The notes beneath the pieces were generated by a model, which saw only the letters and a program-made list of their open reading frames with translations, ran no database searches and was not told where the DNA came from. A stretch of DNA of 64,000 nucleotides from Tidjanibacter massiliensis (GTDB lineage Bacteria > Bacteroidota > Bacteroidia > Bacteroidales > Rikenellaceae). Position numbers and translations under genes: made by a program. Of the stretch, positions 36,704 to 46,088 are shown piece after piece (position 1 is the first letter of the stretch; each line of letters starts with the position of its first letter). The stretch is taken from assembly GCF_900104605.1 (NCBI RefSeq), contig NZ_LT629960.1, positions 1,302,001 to 1,366,000 on the forward strand. The letters are read 5' to 3'.

Positions 36704-37999
36704 ATGCAAATCTTTCTGATAATCACCGCTGTCATTTTCGCCGCCGCATGCGGCATCCTCTCCGTTCTCTGCCTGTCCCAGCGCCGCCGGCTGCACGCGC
36801 AGTCCCTGCGCATCGGGGAGGAGGAGGCCCGCACGGCTGCAGAAACGGCACGGAGTACGGAGCTGGCCGGCGAGCTGCGCGCACGGGAGCTCGACCTCGT
36901 GGCAGCCCGCAAGGACATCGAAGCGCTCACGGCCCGGCTCGACGAAGAGGGAGAGAAGCTGAAGGAGAAGAACGAGATGCTGATGCTCCAGTTCGAGAAG
37001 ACCGCCAACGACATCTTCGAACGCAAGACGCGCCAGTTCAAGGATGTCAACAAAGAGTCGCTCGACATTATTCTGAAGCCGCTGAAGGACAACATCTCCG
37101 ACTTCAAGCAGCGGGTGGAGGAAATCTACTCCAAAGAGAACGAGAACCGCGGCGCCCTCAAGGCGGAACTCAACAGTCTGATGGAGCTCAACCGCCGCAT
37201 CACCGAGGAGACCAACAACCTTACCTCCGCCCTGCGGGGCAACAGCAAGGTACAGGGCGACTGGGGCGAAATGATACTCGACACCATTCTCGAAAGTTCC
37301 AATTTGCAGAAAGGCATCCACTATACGACACAGACCAACGTGAAGGACGCCGAAGGGAACAACCTCCGGCCGGACGTCATCCTGAACCTGCCGGACGGCA
37401 AACGGGTGGTCATCGACTCCAAGGTATCGCTCACGGCCTACGTGAACTATTGTGCATGCGAGGAGGAAGAGTCGCGCCGCCGGGCCATGGCCGAACACCT
37501 GCGCTCCGTCCGCAACCACGTCAACGAGCTGGGCCGCAAAAGCTACCAGGAGAACGTGCTCGGTTCGCCCGATTTCGTCATCATGTTCATTCCGACGGAA
37601 CCGGCCTTCCTGGCTGCCGTACAGTACGACAACGGCCTGTGGGACGAGGCCTACCGCAAAAAGGTCATCATCAGTTCACCCACGAACCTCTTCGGCATGC
37701 TCAAGATTGTGGACGACCTCTGGAAACGCGACGACCTCGGACGCAACGCCAACCGCATCGCCCGCGAGGGGGCCATGATGTACGACAAATTCGTCGGATT
37801 CGTCACTACGCTCGAAACAATCGGCAAGAATATCGACACCATGCAGGGCAACTACGACAAGGCGATGAAACAGCTCCGCACCGGCACCGGCAACCTCGTC
37901 AGCCGAGCCCAGCGGCTCAGCGCCCTGAACATCAAAGTTTCCAAATCCCTGCCCCAGTCCATGTTGGAAGAGTCCGACGACCTGCCCGTCGAGGAGTGA
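36704..37999 (+). CDS. rmuC: DNA recombination protein RmuC
   Basis: A 431-residue RmuC-family protein, a putative nuclease that limits recombination at inverted repeats. An N-terminal membrane anchor (residues 2-22, I-F-L-I-I-T-A-V-I-F-A-A-A) is followed by a long charged coiled coil (about 25-170). The RmuC core has G-D-W-G-E-M-I-L-D, R-P-D-V-I-L-N-L-P-D-G-K, V-V-I-D-S-K-V-S-L-T-A-Y, D-F-V-I-M-F-I-P-T-E-P-A-F and I-I-S-S-P-T-N-L. The restriction-endonuclease-like D...D-S-K residues are present. It is transcribed alone, divergent from rpe. Confidence 0.94.
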   Translation: MQIFLIITAVIFAAACGILSVLCLSQRRRLHAQSLRIGEEEARTAAETARSTELAGELRARELDLVAARKDIEALTARLDEEGEKLKEKNEMLMLQFEKTANDIFERKTRQFKDVNKESLDIILKPLKDNISDFKQRVEEIYSKENENRGALKAELNSLMELNRRITEETNNLTSALRGNSKVQGDWGEMILDTILESSNLQKGIHYTTQTNVKDAEGNNLRPDVILNLPDGKRVVIDSKVSLTAYVNYCACEEEESRRRAMAEHLRSVRNHVNELGRKSYQENVLGSPDFVIMFIPTEPAFLAAVQYDNGLWDEAYRKKVIISSPTNLFGMLKIVDDLWKRDDLGRNANRIAREGAMMYDKFVGFVTTLETIGKNIDTMQGNYDKAMKQLRTGTGNLVSRAQRLSALNIKVSKSLPQSMLEESDDLPVEE

Positions 38000-38472
38000 C
38001 CGAACGGAAACCCGCCATGCGCAGCCTCCGTACGGCCCGGTCTTCCGCTGCAGTACCCCTCCATCCCGGAATAAAGAAAAGCCGTCCCCGCACCGAACCG
38101 CTCCATACATCACGAAAACCTCCTTACGGCCCCTCCTGTATTCCATCGCTCCCGACTTAAAAACGACATCCCGACAAACAGGGCCGAATCACTCCACCGC
38201 ACCGGAGAAGAAAACCTTCCCACGAACGCCGCCTGTCTTCTATCGTTCCCGGCATAGGCATATCCCCCGTCCCCCCTACCCGCACACAGAGACGAGAAAT
38301 ACCAAAAAACAGCGGGACGAAAGAACCGTCCCGTTTATCCTTTCCATGTTTCCGTAAATCCCGACCGACATTCGGGAAAAAGATTCCGCTCTCCCCGTTC
38401 CCCGAAAAAAACACCCCCGACACCCTGTCTCTACCGGCCAACGGCACCGCCGTCCACCTGCCGTTACGCCTC
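38000..38472. other. Gap between rmuC and cdaA
   Basis: This gap of about 470 bases between convergent genes contains one hairpin (38313-38333). Open frames in it are short and lack recognisable content. No gene or RNA is supported. Confidence 0.45.
38304..38333 (-). terminator. Probable cdaA (possibly bidirectional) terminator
   Basis: The arms cgggacg (38313-38319) and cgtcccg (38327-38333) form a short stem followed on the minus strand by CTGTTTTTTGG. On the plus strand it is followed by only a short T stretch. It lies about 140 bases past the cdaA stop. Confidence 0.6.
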
Positions 38473-39285
38473 TCAGGAGGCTTTTGCAGTCTTGGCGTGC
38501 GGTTCTTCGGGAGCGGAGAGCCGCATCAGTTCGGCCTTGAGTTCGGTGGAAGAGAGGCCCACGTTTATCTTGCCGTTATGGGCCACGGAGATATTGCCCG
38601 TCTCCTCCGACACCACCACGATGATGGCATCCGTCGTTTCGCTGGCGCCGAGAGCAGCCCGGTGTCTCATGCCGAACGAAATAGGTACCTCCGAACGGGT
38701 GGAAGGCAGCACGCACTTGGCCGCCACTATCCGGTTATCAGCTATGACTACCGCCCCGTCATGCAACGGAGAGTTCTTGAAAAAAAGGTTCTTGACCAGC
38801 GGCGTGGAGATGATGGCATCCACACGGACCCCCGAATCGATTATCTCCTGCAAGTTACCCTCCGTCTTTATCACTATCAGAGCTCCCGTTTTCGTCGCAG
38901 ACATATCGCCGCATGCACTGACTATCGGGTTGATGTATTCGAGGTCCGCCACTTTGCCGCTCCCCTTAAAATCGAATATGCGTCCGAGAAAAGAGCGCTG
39001 CCGGTCACGGAACTGATTGCCCCACACCTGCAGGAAACGCCTTATCTCCGGCTGGAAAATGATGACCAAAGCGATAAGACCGACACTGGTCAGACTGCCG
39101 ATAAGCGACGTCAGCAGCTCCATGTTGAGGGCACGGACGACGATATAGACGACGAAGAGCAACAGGATACCGGAAAGGATGCTCATCGCATGCGTACCGC
39201 GCAACACCTTGTACAGGTAATACATCAGCATCGCCACCAACACGATGTCAAGGATATCGACGAATGTTATCCGGATGAAATCCAT
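38473..39285 (-). CDS. cdaA: Diadenylate cyclase (c-di-AMP synthase), CdaA type
   Basis: A 270-residue membrane-anchored DAC enzyme that makes cyclic di-AMP from two ATP. It controls potassium and osmolyte balance and envelope homeostasis in bacteria that have it. There are three N-terminal membrane helices (about 8-27, 33-54, 60-78), then a DAC domain with the catalytic P-L-H-D-G-A (DGA at 176-178) and G-M-R-H-R-A-A-L-G (RHR at 207-209). The start at 39285 begins M-D-F-I-R-I-T-F-V-D and sits behind a TAGTTTTG box. The usual folP or ybbR neighbours are absent. Confidence 0.95.
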   Translation of the reverse strand: MDFIRITFVDILDIVLVAMLMYYLYKVLRGTHAMSILSGILLLFVVYIVVRALNMELLTSLIGSLTSVGLIALVIIFQPEIRRFLQVWGNQFRDRQRSFLGRIFDFKGSGKVADLEYINPIVSACGDMSATKTGALIVIKTEGNLQEIIDSGVRVDAIISTPLVKNLFFKNSPLHDGAVVIADNRIVAAKCVLPSTRSEVPISFGMRHRAALGASETTDAIIVVVSEETGNISVAHNGKINVGLSSTELKAELMRLSAPEEPHAKTAKAS

Positions 39286-39305
39286 ACCAGCCTCTATTTG
39301 AAACA

Positions 39306-39313
39306 CAAAACTA
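39306..39313 (-). promoter_or_regulatory. cdaA promoter -7 box
   Basis: The minus strand reads TAGTTTTG, about 20 bases ahead of the start at 39285. Confidence 0.7.
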
Positions 39314-39414
39314 AATAAAAAAACGGGACATGTCAATAACCGCAGCGGGAAAAAGAGCCGGCCGGCAGTCCGGCCGTTTTCAAAAAAACGCCTGCCGAAT
39401 GAACCGGAACAGAA

Positions 39415-39447
39415 AGCCGGAGCTGCCCTTTCGGGGCGGCTCCGGCT
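39415..39447 (-). terminator. Hairpin downstream of secDF
   Basis: Complementary arms of about 14 bases (39415-39428 and 39434-39447, one G-T pair) lie 29 bases past the secDF stop. There is no clear T-run, so function as a terminator is moderately likely. Confidence 0.5.
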
Positions 39448-39475
39448 GCAACAGGTCCGGAATATCCGGATGATA

Positions 39476-42400
39476 TTACTTCGCCGTCTTTACGGGGGCT
39501 GCCGGCGCCTTGGCCTTGCGCGACATCAGGTCATAGGAGACCGGCGTCGCAAGGAAGATGGAAGAGAGCGTACCGATAACGATACCGAACATGAGGGCGA
39601 ATACAAACCCGCGGATAACCTCACCGCCGAAAAGGAAGATGGCGAGCAGCACCACGAACGTCGTAGCCGAAGTGTTTATCGTACGGGACAGCGTATGGTT
39701 TATCGCATTGTTGATATTGTCGAACATCGAACGTTTGGGATACAGTCCCATATACTCCCTGATACGGTCGAACACCACCACCTTGTCGTTGATGGAGTAA
39801 CCGATGATGGTCAGGATAGCCGCAATGAACGACTGGTTCACCTCCATGCTGAAGGGCAGGATGCCGTAAAACAGGGAGAAGACACCGATGGTCAGGAATG
39901 CATCGTGGGCGAGGGCGATGACGCTGCCGGCACCCCACTGCCATCTGCGGAAGCGGATGATGATATAGATACCGATGGCGAAGAGGCCGATGAATACCGC
40001 GATGAACGAGTTACGGGTAATGTCGCTCGCCACGCTCGGGCCCACCATGTCGGCGGAGATGATACCGTAGGGATTGGTCGCCGTCGAATGGAACTCTTCG
40101 AACGTCAGCGGCGTAGCAAAAAGCGGTGCAAGCGCCTCGTACATCAGCCGCTCTACCGTGGTATTCGCATCCTGACTGTCATCATCGTATTTGTACTGCG
40201 TAGTAATGCGCTTCTGCATCTGCGCTTCCGAGCCGAACTGTTTCACCTCAAAGCTCTTGTAGGCAGCATCGCCCTCCACGTCGTCCGACATGAAAGTCTG
40301 GTCGAGCGCATAGCGGACGTCGTTGTCGGAGATGACCTGGTCGAACCGTATCACGAAGGTACGGCCTCCGGAGAACTCCACGCCGTAGTTGAGGCCGCGG
40401 GTCATCAACGACACGGCGGCTATCACGATGAGCAGCAGCGATACGCCGTATGCCCACTTGCGGATACCGAGGAAATTGACATGCACGTTCTGGAGGAAAT
40501 TCTCCGACCACTTGTTCGAGAAGCGGATGTTCTTCCCGCGGCTGAGCATGCCCGTAAATATCAACCTGGTGATAAAGAGCGAAGTAAAGAGAGAGGTCAG
40601 GATACCGATGATAAGCGTGGTAGCGAATCCCTGTACGGGGCCGTTACCGAATACGAAGAGGACGATACCCGTGATGATAGTCGTCACGTTGGAGTCGATG
40701 ATGGCCGACATGGCGTTCTTGTATCCTTCGTTCACGGCGAGACTCAATCCCTTGCCGCCCCGCAGCTCCTCTTTGACACGTTCGTAGATGAGGACGTTGG
40801 CATCCACCGCCATACCCATCGTCAGCACGATACCCGCGATACCGGGCAGTGTCAGCACGGCTCCGAACGAAGCGAGCACTCCGAACAGGAAGAAGAGGTT
40901 CGCAACCAGTGCGATGCTCGCCACCATACCCGCTTTGTTGTAGAACAACATCATGTAAATGAGGACGCAGCAGAAAGCTATCACGAACGAAATCATGCTC
41001 GAATTGATGGACTCCTGTCCGAGCGACGGACCGACCACCGCCTCCTGGGTGATGCGGGCCGGCGCCGGCAGCTTACCGGACTTCAGCACGTTGGCAAGGT
41101 CCTTGGCCTCCTGAATGGTGAACTGTCCCGAAATGGAGGAACGTCCGTTGGGTATCTCGCTGTTCACCCTCGGTGCGGAATAGACATAGCCGTCGAGCAC
41201 GATGGCAATGAATTCGCCGATGTTATCGGCCGTCATACGGGCCCAGGTTTTGGCACCGGTAGGCGTCATGGTCATGGAAACCTCGGCAGCAGAGCCTTGC
41301 TCGGCGAAATCGCCCTTCGCATCGGCTACTGCGGAACCGTCCAGCGGAGCCTTGCCGTCGCGCGTATTGGCTTTGATGGCATAAAGTTCATAGGTGGTTT
41401 CGGCCGGGTCTATCGGTTTCACGCCCCACATGAGTTTCACGTCGCGCGGCAGCAGCATACGTACCTGCGGGGTGTTGAGCATCGAATTGACGGCGGCGGT
41501 ATCATACGATTTCGCATACCCTATCACCGGGCCGTTCATTATCTGGCCCGTTTCGCTCAATGCAGGGGAGAGTTTCGCGAAGAGCGGGAATTCATCCATA
41601 ACCGCCTCATCGGCCCCCGTCATGGCAGCGGCATCGGGCCGGTTCTCCAACTCGGCCAGCAGGTCCTGCTCGGCACTCTCCTCACTGACTGCCACTTCGG
41701 TAACCTGTCCGTCGGTTATCTCGGTCACGTCCACCACCTCGGTATCCTGCAGCGCCTGCTGTTCCTCTCCGGCCGCTGCGGCATCGGAAGCCTTCTGCAG
41801 CTCTTTCACCACCGCATTGGCCTGTTCAAGCATCGGGAATATCTCCGTATTATTATAGGTAAGCCAGAATTCGAGTGACGCCGTTCCCTGAAGAAGCTTG
41901 CGTACGCGTTCGGGCTCCTTGACACCGGGAAGTTCCACGAGGATACGGCCCGAGGCCCCTATCTTCTGGATATTGGGCTGCGTGACGCCGAAGCGGTCGA
42001 TACGGCTGCGCAGCACGTTGAACGAGTTGTCTATCGCACTTTCGGCCTCTTCCCTCAATACACGGATGACCTGTTCGTTCGTGCTGGTGGGAGTAATCTT
42101 TTCGCGCAGCTCCTGGGTATTGAAGATGAGCGCCAACGGAGCATTGCCCGAAAGGTCGGCGTATGCACGCGAGAAGAGTGTAATAAAATCTTCCGCACTG
42201 TTCTTCTGCTCGCTCCGTGCCTGCGAAAGCGCCGCATTGAAGATGGGGTCCTGACTGTCGTTGGACAGGGCTCTCACCACATCTTCGACGGAGATTTCGA
42301 GCATGACGTTCATACCGCCCTTCAGGTCGAGGCCGAGGTTTATTTCCCTCTCTTTGACCTGTTTGTAGGTGAAGCCCAGGAATACTTTCTGGGATTTGAT

Positions 42401-42571
42401 AGAGTCGAGGTAAGACTGCTGCCTCTCCTGCTGGAGTTCGACGGGGAACCCTTCGGCATAGCGGGCGGCCTTCTTCTCGATGTTCCGTGCCACGAATGTG
42501 AACGAAAGCTGGTAAGCACAAGCGATAGCCAAAATAATCGCAATTGCTTTGATAGCGCCTCTGTTTTGCAT
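39476..42571 (-). CDS. secDF: Fused protein translocase subunit SecDF
   Basis: A 1031-residue fusion of SecD and SecF, which uses the proton motive force to complete protein export through SecYEG. N-terminal TM1 (I-A-I-I-L-A-I-A-C-A-Y) and L-G-L-D-L-K-G-G-M-N-V start the SecD half. An extended periplasmic domain carries an unusual Ala/Glu-rich insert of about 60-70 residues (about 270-340). Five helices then include G-M-A-V-D-A-N-V-L-I-Y-E-R-V. The SecF half has G-V-E-F-S-G-G-R-T and I-N-D-K-V-V-V-F-D-R-I-R-E. Fused SecDF is usual in Bacteroidetes. It has its own promoter at 42662-42669. Confidence 0.97.
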   Translation of the reverse strand: MQNRGAIKAIAIILAIACAYQLSFTFVARNIEKKAARYAEGFPVELQQERQQSYLDSIKSQKVFLGFTYKQVKEREINLGLDLKGGMNVMLEISVEDVVRALSNDSQDPIFNAALSQARSEQKNSAEDFITLFSRAYADLSGNAPLALIFNTQELREKITPTSTNEQVIRVLREEAESAIDNSFNVLRSRIDRFGVTQPNIQKIGASGRILVELPGVKEPERVRKLLQGTASLEFWLTYNNTEIFPMLEQANAVVKELQKASDAAAAGEEQQALQDTEVVDVTEITDGQVTEVAVSEESAEQDLLAELENRPDAAAMTGADEAVMDEFPLFAKLSPALSETGQIMNGPVIGYAKSYDTAAVNSMLNTPQVRMLLPRDVKLMWGVKPIDPAETTYELYAIKANTRDGKAPLDGSAVADAKGDFAEQGSAAEVSMTMTPTGAKTWARMTADNIGEFIAIVLDGYVYSAPRVNSEIPNGRSSISGQFTIQEAKDLANVLKSGKLPAPARITQEAVVGPSLGQESINSSMISFVIAFCCVLIYMMLFYNKAGMVASIALVANLFFLFGVLASFGAVLTLPGIAGIVLTMGMAVDANVLIYERVKEELRGGKGLSLAVNEGYKNAMSAIIDSNVTTIITGIVLFVFGNGPVQGFATTLIIGILTSLFTSLFITRLIFTGMLSRGKNIRFSNKWSENFLQNVHVNFLGIRKWAYGVSLLLIVIAAVSLMTRGLNYGVEFSGGRTFVIRFDQVISDNDVRYALDQTFMSDDVEGDAAYKSFEVKQFGSEAQMQKRITTQYKYDDDSQDANTTVERLMYEALAPLFATPLTFEEFHSTATNPYGIISADMVGPSVASDITRNSFIAVFIGLFAIGIYIIIRFRRWQWGAGSVIALAHDAFLTIGVFSLFYGILPFSMEVNQSFIAAILTIIGYSINDKVVVFDRIREYMGLYPKRSMFDNINNAINHTLSRTINTSATTFVVLLAIFLFGGEVIRGFVFALMFGIVIGTLSSIFLATPVSYDLMSRKAKAPAAPVKTAK

Positions 42572-42661
42572 TGTAAGTAAGAGTTATTATTTTTTCAGTT
42601 AATTGCGTCGCATAAGCCGCAGCCGCACGAGGAGGCTGCAGACACTCTTCCCAATAGTGCG

Positions 42662-42669
42662 CAAAAATA
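42662..42669 (-). promoter_or_regulatory. secDF promoter -7 box
   Basis: The minus strand reads TATTTTTG, 90 bases ahead of the secDF start. Confidence 0.6.
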
Positions 42670-42836
42670 GATATTTTTTCGTAAAATACAACAGGGTATC
42701 AGCCACTATTCGCATCCGGAAGGGGAAAAAGGGAGCCCGGCGGGAGAGAAAAACGGAACGGGGCCGCCCTTCCGGACAGCCCCGCCAACCGATGTCCGTC
42801 TGGAACGGACAGTATTTTCTTCAAAACCCGGCCGCG

Positions 42837-43088
42837 TCAGTTCGCCTGCCGCTCGTCGAGGATGCGCTTTGCGCAGTCGAGTATGGCCGTATCGTCCAGT
42901 GTGACGACGCCGCCGTCGGGCCCCGGTTCAAAGTGTACACCCACGGTATTGCCGCTCTCGAAATGGCGTCCGCCGAAGTAATTCCTCACTATCTCTACAT
43001 CCACTCCCAGTTCATCCGCAATACGCTGGGTGCTGCCGCTCGGAAGCTGGTCCTTGATACGGCGCAACTCATTAAAGGTTATTGTCAT
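42837..43088 (-). CDS. Small helix-turn-helix DNA-binding-like protein
   Basis: An 83-residue protein beginning M-T-I-T-F-N-E-L-R-R-I-K-D-Q-L-P. The segment S-T-Q-R-I-A-D-E-L-G-V-D-V-E-I-V-R-N-Y-F-G looks like a lambda-repressor-type or LacI-like helix-turn-helix (helix, turn at G, recognition helix). It is followed by V-H-F-E-P-G-P-D-G-G-V-V-T-L-D-D-T. I recall similar short proteins as conserved across Bacteroidales, but no function is established. It is divergent from dnaK and could act on the shared intergenic region. That role is only inference. Confidence 0.8.
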   Translation of the reverse strand: MTITFNELRRIKDQLPSGSTQRIADELGVDVEIVRNYFGGRHFESGNTVGVHFEPGPDGGVVTLDDTAILDCAKRILDERQAN

Positions 43089-43270
43089 AGCTATATGGTT
43101 TTATGTGAAATATACATCCAACGATTTAAAGATAACAAAAAATTCCGGACTAAAAAAATGAAACGTATCTTTTTTGTCATTCATAATTAACAGCCGTGCA
43201 ACACGCCCTTCCGAGGAGTATTCCGGGTCTTCATCCATAAGAACGCCGGAGCGGACGGTTTAGTCTGCCG
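43089..43270. other. Gap between the small HTH gene and dnaK control region
   Basis: The 350 bases between the divergent HTH gene and dnaK begin with an AT-rich part (43100-43190) that probably contains the HTH gene promoter. The dnaK control elements lie from 43271 on. No gene is supported. Confidence 0.45.
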
Positions 43271-43332
43271 GTGACAGTCCGCATGTCACCTTTTCTGGCA
43301 GCGGGACTGACATGCCACCTCCTTTTTGTCAG
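43271..43332 (+). promoter_or_regulatory. Pair of TGACA/TGTCA inverted repeats upstream of dnaK
   Basis: Two spaced inverted repeats occur. GTGACA-N7-TGTCAC spans 43271-43289, and CTGACA-N14-TGTCAG spans 43307-43332. They sit just upstream of the -24/-12-like element at 43353. This arrangement resembles enhancer sites for a bacterial enhancer-binding activator. That role is inference. Confidence 0.5.
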
Positions 43333-43352
43333 TTTCACGGGACTTTGCGCGG

Positions 43353-43369
43353 TTGGCATAAAGATTGAA
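43353..43369 (+). promoter_or_regulatory. Sigma-54-like -24/-12 element upstream of dnaK
   Basis: TTGGCATAAAGATTGAA aligns with the sigma-54 consensus TTGGCACGN4TTGCW. The GG of the -24 part and the TTG of the -12 part have the right spacing, but A replaces the C of the -12 GC. No TAnnTTTG box was found between it and the dnaK ATG at 43439. Confidence 0.5.
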
Positions 43370-43438
43370 GTTCTCAGGACAAACCGAAACGGTAAGACGA
43401 ACGGAAATTAAAGAAATAACTAAAACAATATATCAATT

Positions 43439-45361
43439 ATGGCAAAGATTATCGGAATCGACTTAGGAACAACCAACTCCTGCGTAGCAGTAATGGAAGG
43501 CAACGAACCCGTTGTGATACCCAACAGCGAGGGGCACCGCACCACCCCGTCCATCGTGGCGTTCACCGACAGCGGCGAGCGCAAAGTGGGCGACCCGGCC
43601 AAAAGGCAGGCTATCACCAACCCGAAGAACACCATCTTCTCCATCAAGAGATTCATGGGTGAGAACTGCGGGCAGGTGAAAGGCGACATCGAGCGCGTCC
43701 CCTACACGGTGGTATGCGAGAACAACATGCCGCGCGTGGAGGTGAACGGGCGTAAATATACTCCGCAGGAGATTTCGGCCATCATTCTCCAGAAGATGAA
43801 GAAGACGGCGGAAGATTACCTCGGTACCACGGTGGACGAGGCGGTCATCACCGTACCGGCCTACTTCTCCGACTCGCAGCGTCAGGCCACCAAGGAGGCG
43901 GGCGAAATCGCCGGTCTGAAGGTACGCCGTATCATCAACGAGCCTACGGCCGCCGCGCTGGCTTACGGTCTGGACAAGGCCAACAAGGACATGAAGATAG
44001 CCGTGTACGACCTGGGAGGCGGTACGTTCGATATTTCCATTCTGGAGCTGGGCGACGGCGTCTTCGAAGTAAAATCGACCAACGGCGACACGCATCTGGG
44101 CGGCGATGACTTCGACCACGTCATCATCGACTGGCTGGCAGAGGAGTTCATGAAGAATCACAACATCGACCTGCGCAAGGACCCGATGGCGATGCAGCGC
44201 TTGAAAGAAGCTGCCGAAAAGGCGAAAATCGAGCTTTCGAGCTCCACGCAGACGGAAATCAACCTGCCGTACATCATGCCGGTAGACGGTATTCCGCAGC
44301 ACCTGGTCACGACGCTGACACGGGCCAAATTCGAACAGCTCAGCGACCGATTGATACAGGCCACCATCGAGCCGTGCCGCAAGGCGCTCAAGGATGCGGG
44401 TATGCAGGCGAAGGATATCGACGAGGTTATCCTCGTGGGCGGTTCCACCCGTATTCCGGCCATCCAGAAGGTCGTACAGGACTTCTTCGGCAAGACGCCT
44501 TCCAAGAACGTGAATCCGGACGAGGTGGTAGCCATCGGCGCGGCTATACAGGGCGGTGTACTGACGGGCGAAGTGAAGGACGTGCTCCTGCTGGACGTCA
44601 CCCCGCTGTCGCTGGGTATCGAAACCCTGGGCGGCGTCTTCACCAAGCTTATCGACGCCAACACGACGATACCTACCCGCAAGAGCGAGGTCTTCTCGAC
44701 TGCGGCCGACAACCAGCCCTCCGTGGAGATTCACATCCTGCAGGGCGAACGTCCCATGGCACGCGACAACAAGACCATCGGCCGGTTCCATCTGGACGGC
44801 ATCCCCGCCGCACCGCGCGGTGTGCCGCAGATTGAGGTGACCTTCGACATCGACGCCAACGGCATCCTCAACGTATCGGCCAAGGACAAGGGTACGGGCA
44901 AGGAGCAGAACATCCGCATCGAGGCCTCCTCGGGGCTTACCGAACAGGAGATACAGCGGATGCGCGACGAGGCGAAAGCCAACGAGGCCCGCGACCGCGA
45001 GGAGCGCGAGAAGGTGGACAAGGTGAATGCGGCCGACACCCTCATCTTCTCGACCGAGAAGCAGCTCAAGGAGTACGGCGACAAGATACCGGCCGACAAG
45101 AAGGCCAACATCGAAAGTGCGCTGGCCGAACTGAAAGCCGCACACGCCGCAGGCAACGTGGCCAACATCGACTCGGCTACCACGCGGCTGAACGACGCAT
45201 GGCAGGCGGCTTCCCAGGATATGTATTCAGCCCAGCAGCAGGCCGGCGGTGCACAACAGGGTGCACAGGATGCCGGAACGCAGCACGGTACACCGAACAA
45301 TGCGGGTGGCAGCCAGAACGACGGCGGCGTGACCGATGTGGAATTCGAAGAGGTCAAATAA
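43439..45361 (+). CDS. dnaK: Molecular chaperone DnaK (Hsp70)
   Basis: A 640-residue Hsp70 that uses ATP to bind and release unfolded polypeptides with DnaJ and GrpE. The nucleotide-binding domain starts [13 protein letters not shown] and includes [22 protein letters not shown] and V-G-G-S-T-R-I-P. The interdomain linker [10 protein letters not shown] leads to the substrate-binding domain. The C-terminus is a Gly/Gln/Ala-rich tail ending D-V-E-F-E-E-V-K. dnaJ and grpE are not adjacent. Control appears to be from the 43271-43369 region. Confidence 0.98.
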   Translation: MAKIIGIDLGTTNSCVAVMEGNEPVVIPNSEGHRTTPSIVAFTDSGERKVGDPAKRQAITNPKNTIFSIKRFMGENCGQVKGDIERVPYTVVCENNMPRVEVNGRKYTPQEISAIILQKMKKTAEDYLGTTVDEAVITVPAYFSDSQRQATKEAGEIAGLKVRRIINEPTAAALAYGLDKANKDMKIAVYDLGGGTFDISILELGDGVFEVKSTNGDTHLGGDDFDHVIIDWLAEEFMKNHNIDLRKDPMAMQRLKEAAEKAKIELSSSTQTEINLPYIMPVDGIPQHLVTTLTRAKFEQLSDRLIQATIEPCRKALKDAGMQAKDIDEVILVGGSTRIPAIQKVVQDFFGKTPSKNVNPDEVVAIGAAIQGGVLTGEVKDVLLLDVTPLSLGIETLGGVFTKLIDANTTIPTRKSEVFSTAADNQPSVEIHILQGERPMARDNKTIGRFHLDGIPAAPRGVPQIEVTFDIDANGILNVSAKDKGTGKEQNIRIEASSGLTEQEIQRMRDEAKANEARDREEREKVDKVNAADTLIFSTEKQLKEYGDKIPADKKANIESALAELKAAHAAGNVANIDSATTRLNDAWQAASQDMYSAQQQAGGAQQGAQDAGTQHGTPNNAGGSQNDGGVTDVEFEEVK

Positions 45362-45429
45362 GACGGACGATACGCCCGGCCGTCTGCGGACGGTAGAGGG
45401 ACTCCGTAACCATAGAAACGATTAGACGA

Positions 45430-45466
45430 AAAGGGACAGGTCATTGCGGCCTGTCTCTTTTTTTAT
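45430..45466 (+). terminator. dnaK terminator
   Basis: The stem gggacaggtc / ggcctgtctc (G-T pairs allowed, loop attgc) is followed by ttttttta, about 70 bases past the dnaK stop. Confidence 0.85.
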
Positions 45467-46088
45467 CGTTTTCCGTGCCCGCGCAACGTCTGCCGGAACA
45501 TGCTCCGACCGAGCACATGAATCCTCACCGATGCAAAATCCTTTGCGACAAACCTTTTGAATCGCCCCTATGCCACCGTAACGACACGACGGAGCATATA
45601 GCGACACGCCGAAAAGCAATCCTGCCCCGACGAAAAGTCATTCGTGCCATGCCTTCCGAGCCATTCGTTTCCACCGCATCCTATGCGGTCTGTCCTCATC
45701 CACTCCGATACGGCCCTGCCCTGTCATACCCGACGCCCCGCCCCGTGTCTTTCAGCTCTTCTCCAGCTCTGCCCGACGGGGCACAAACCGTTCCTGCCAC
45801 CGCTGCCCGTACAAACCGGCTCTTCCCGGCCGCAGCGCTCCGAGCCCGAACACCGGCCCGCACACCGTACACCCGGCCCGAACAGGAAAAGACGACCGGC
45901 CTCCGAACCCCATCGCCCCAAACACGAAACATCACCCCGGACATGAAAAAACCTGCCCGAAAGGTGCGAGACCCTCCGGACAGGCGTGTGCGGCCTGGTA
46001 AAAACCTCTATTTGTCAATTCCGGTCATTATGAAACGGCCTGCGCCGCGTGCCGCCCGCGGCCGGCCGGTTGTCGCACATCCGAACAA
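45467..46088. other. Long gap between dnaK and module copy c
   Basis: This stretch of more than 600 bases lies between convergent genes. Open frames run through much of it on both strands because it is GC-rich, but none has a ribosome-binding context, family motif or plausible composition (the products are Arg/Pro-rich). An imperfect hairpin at about 45952-45984 may be the terminator of the 46089-47558 gene. Confidence 0.45.
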
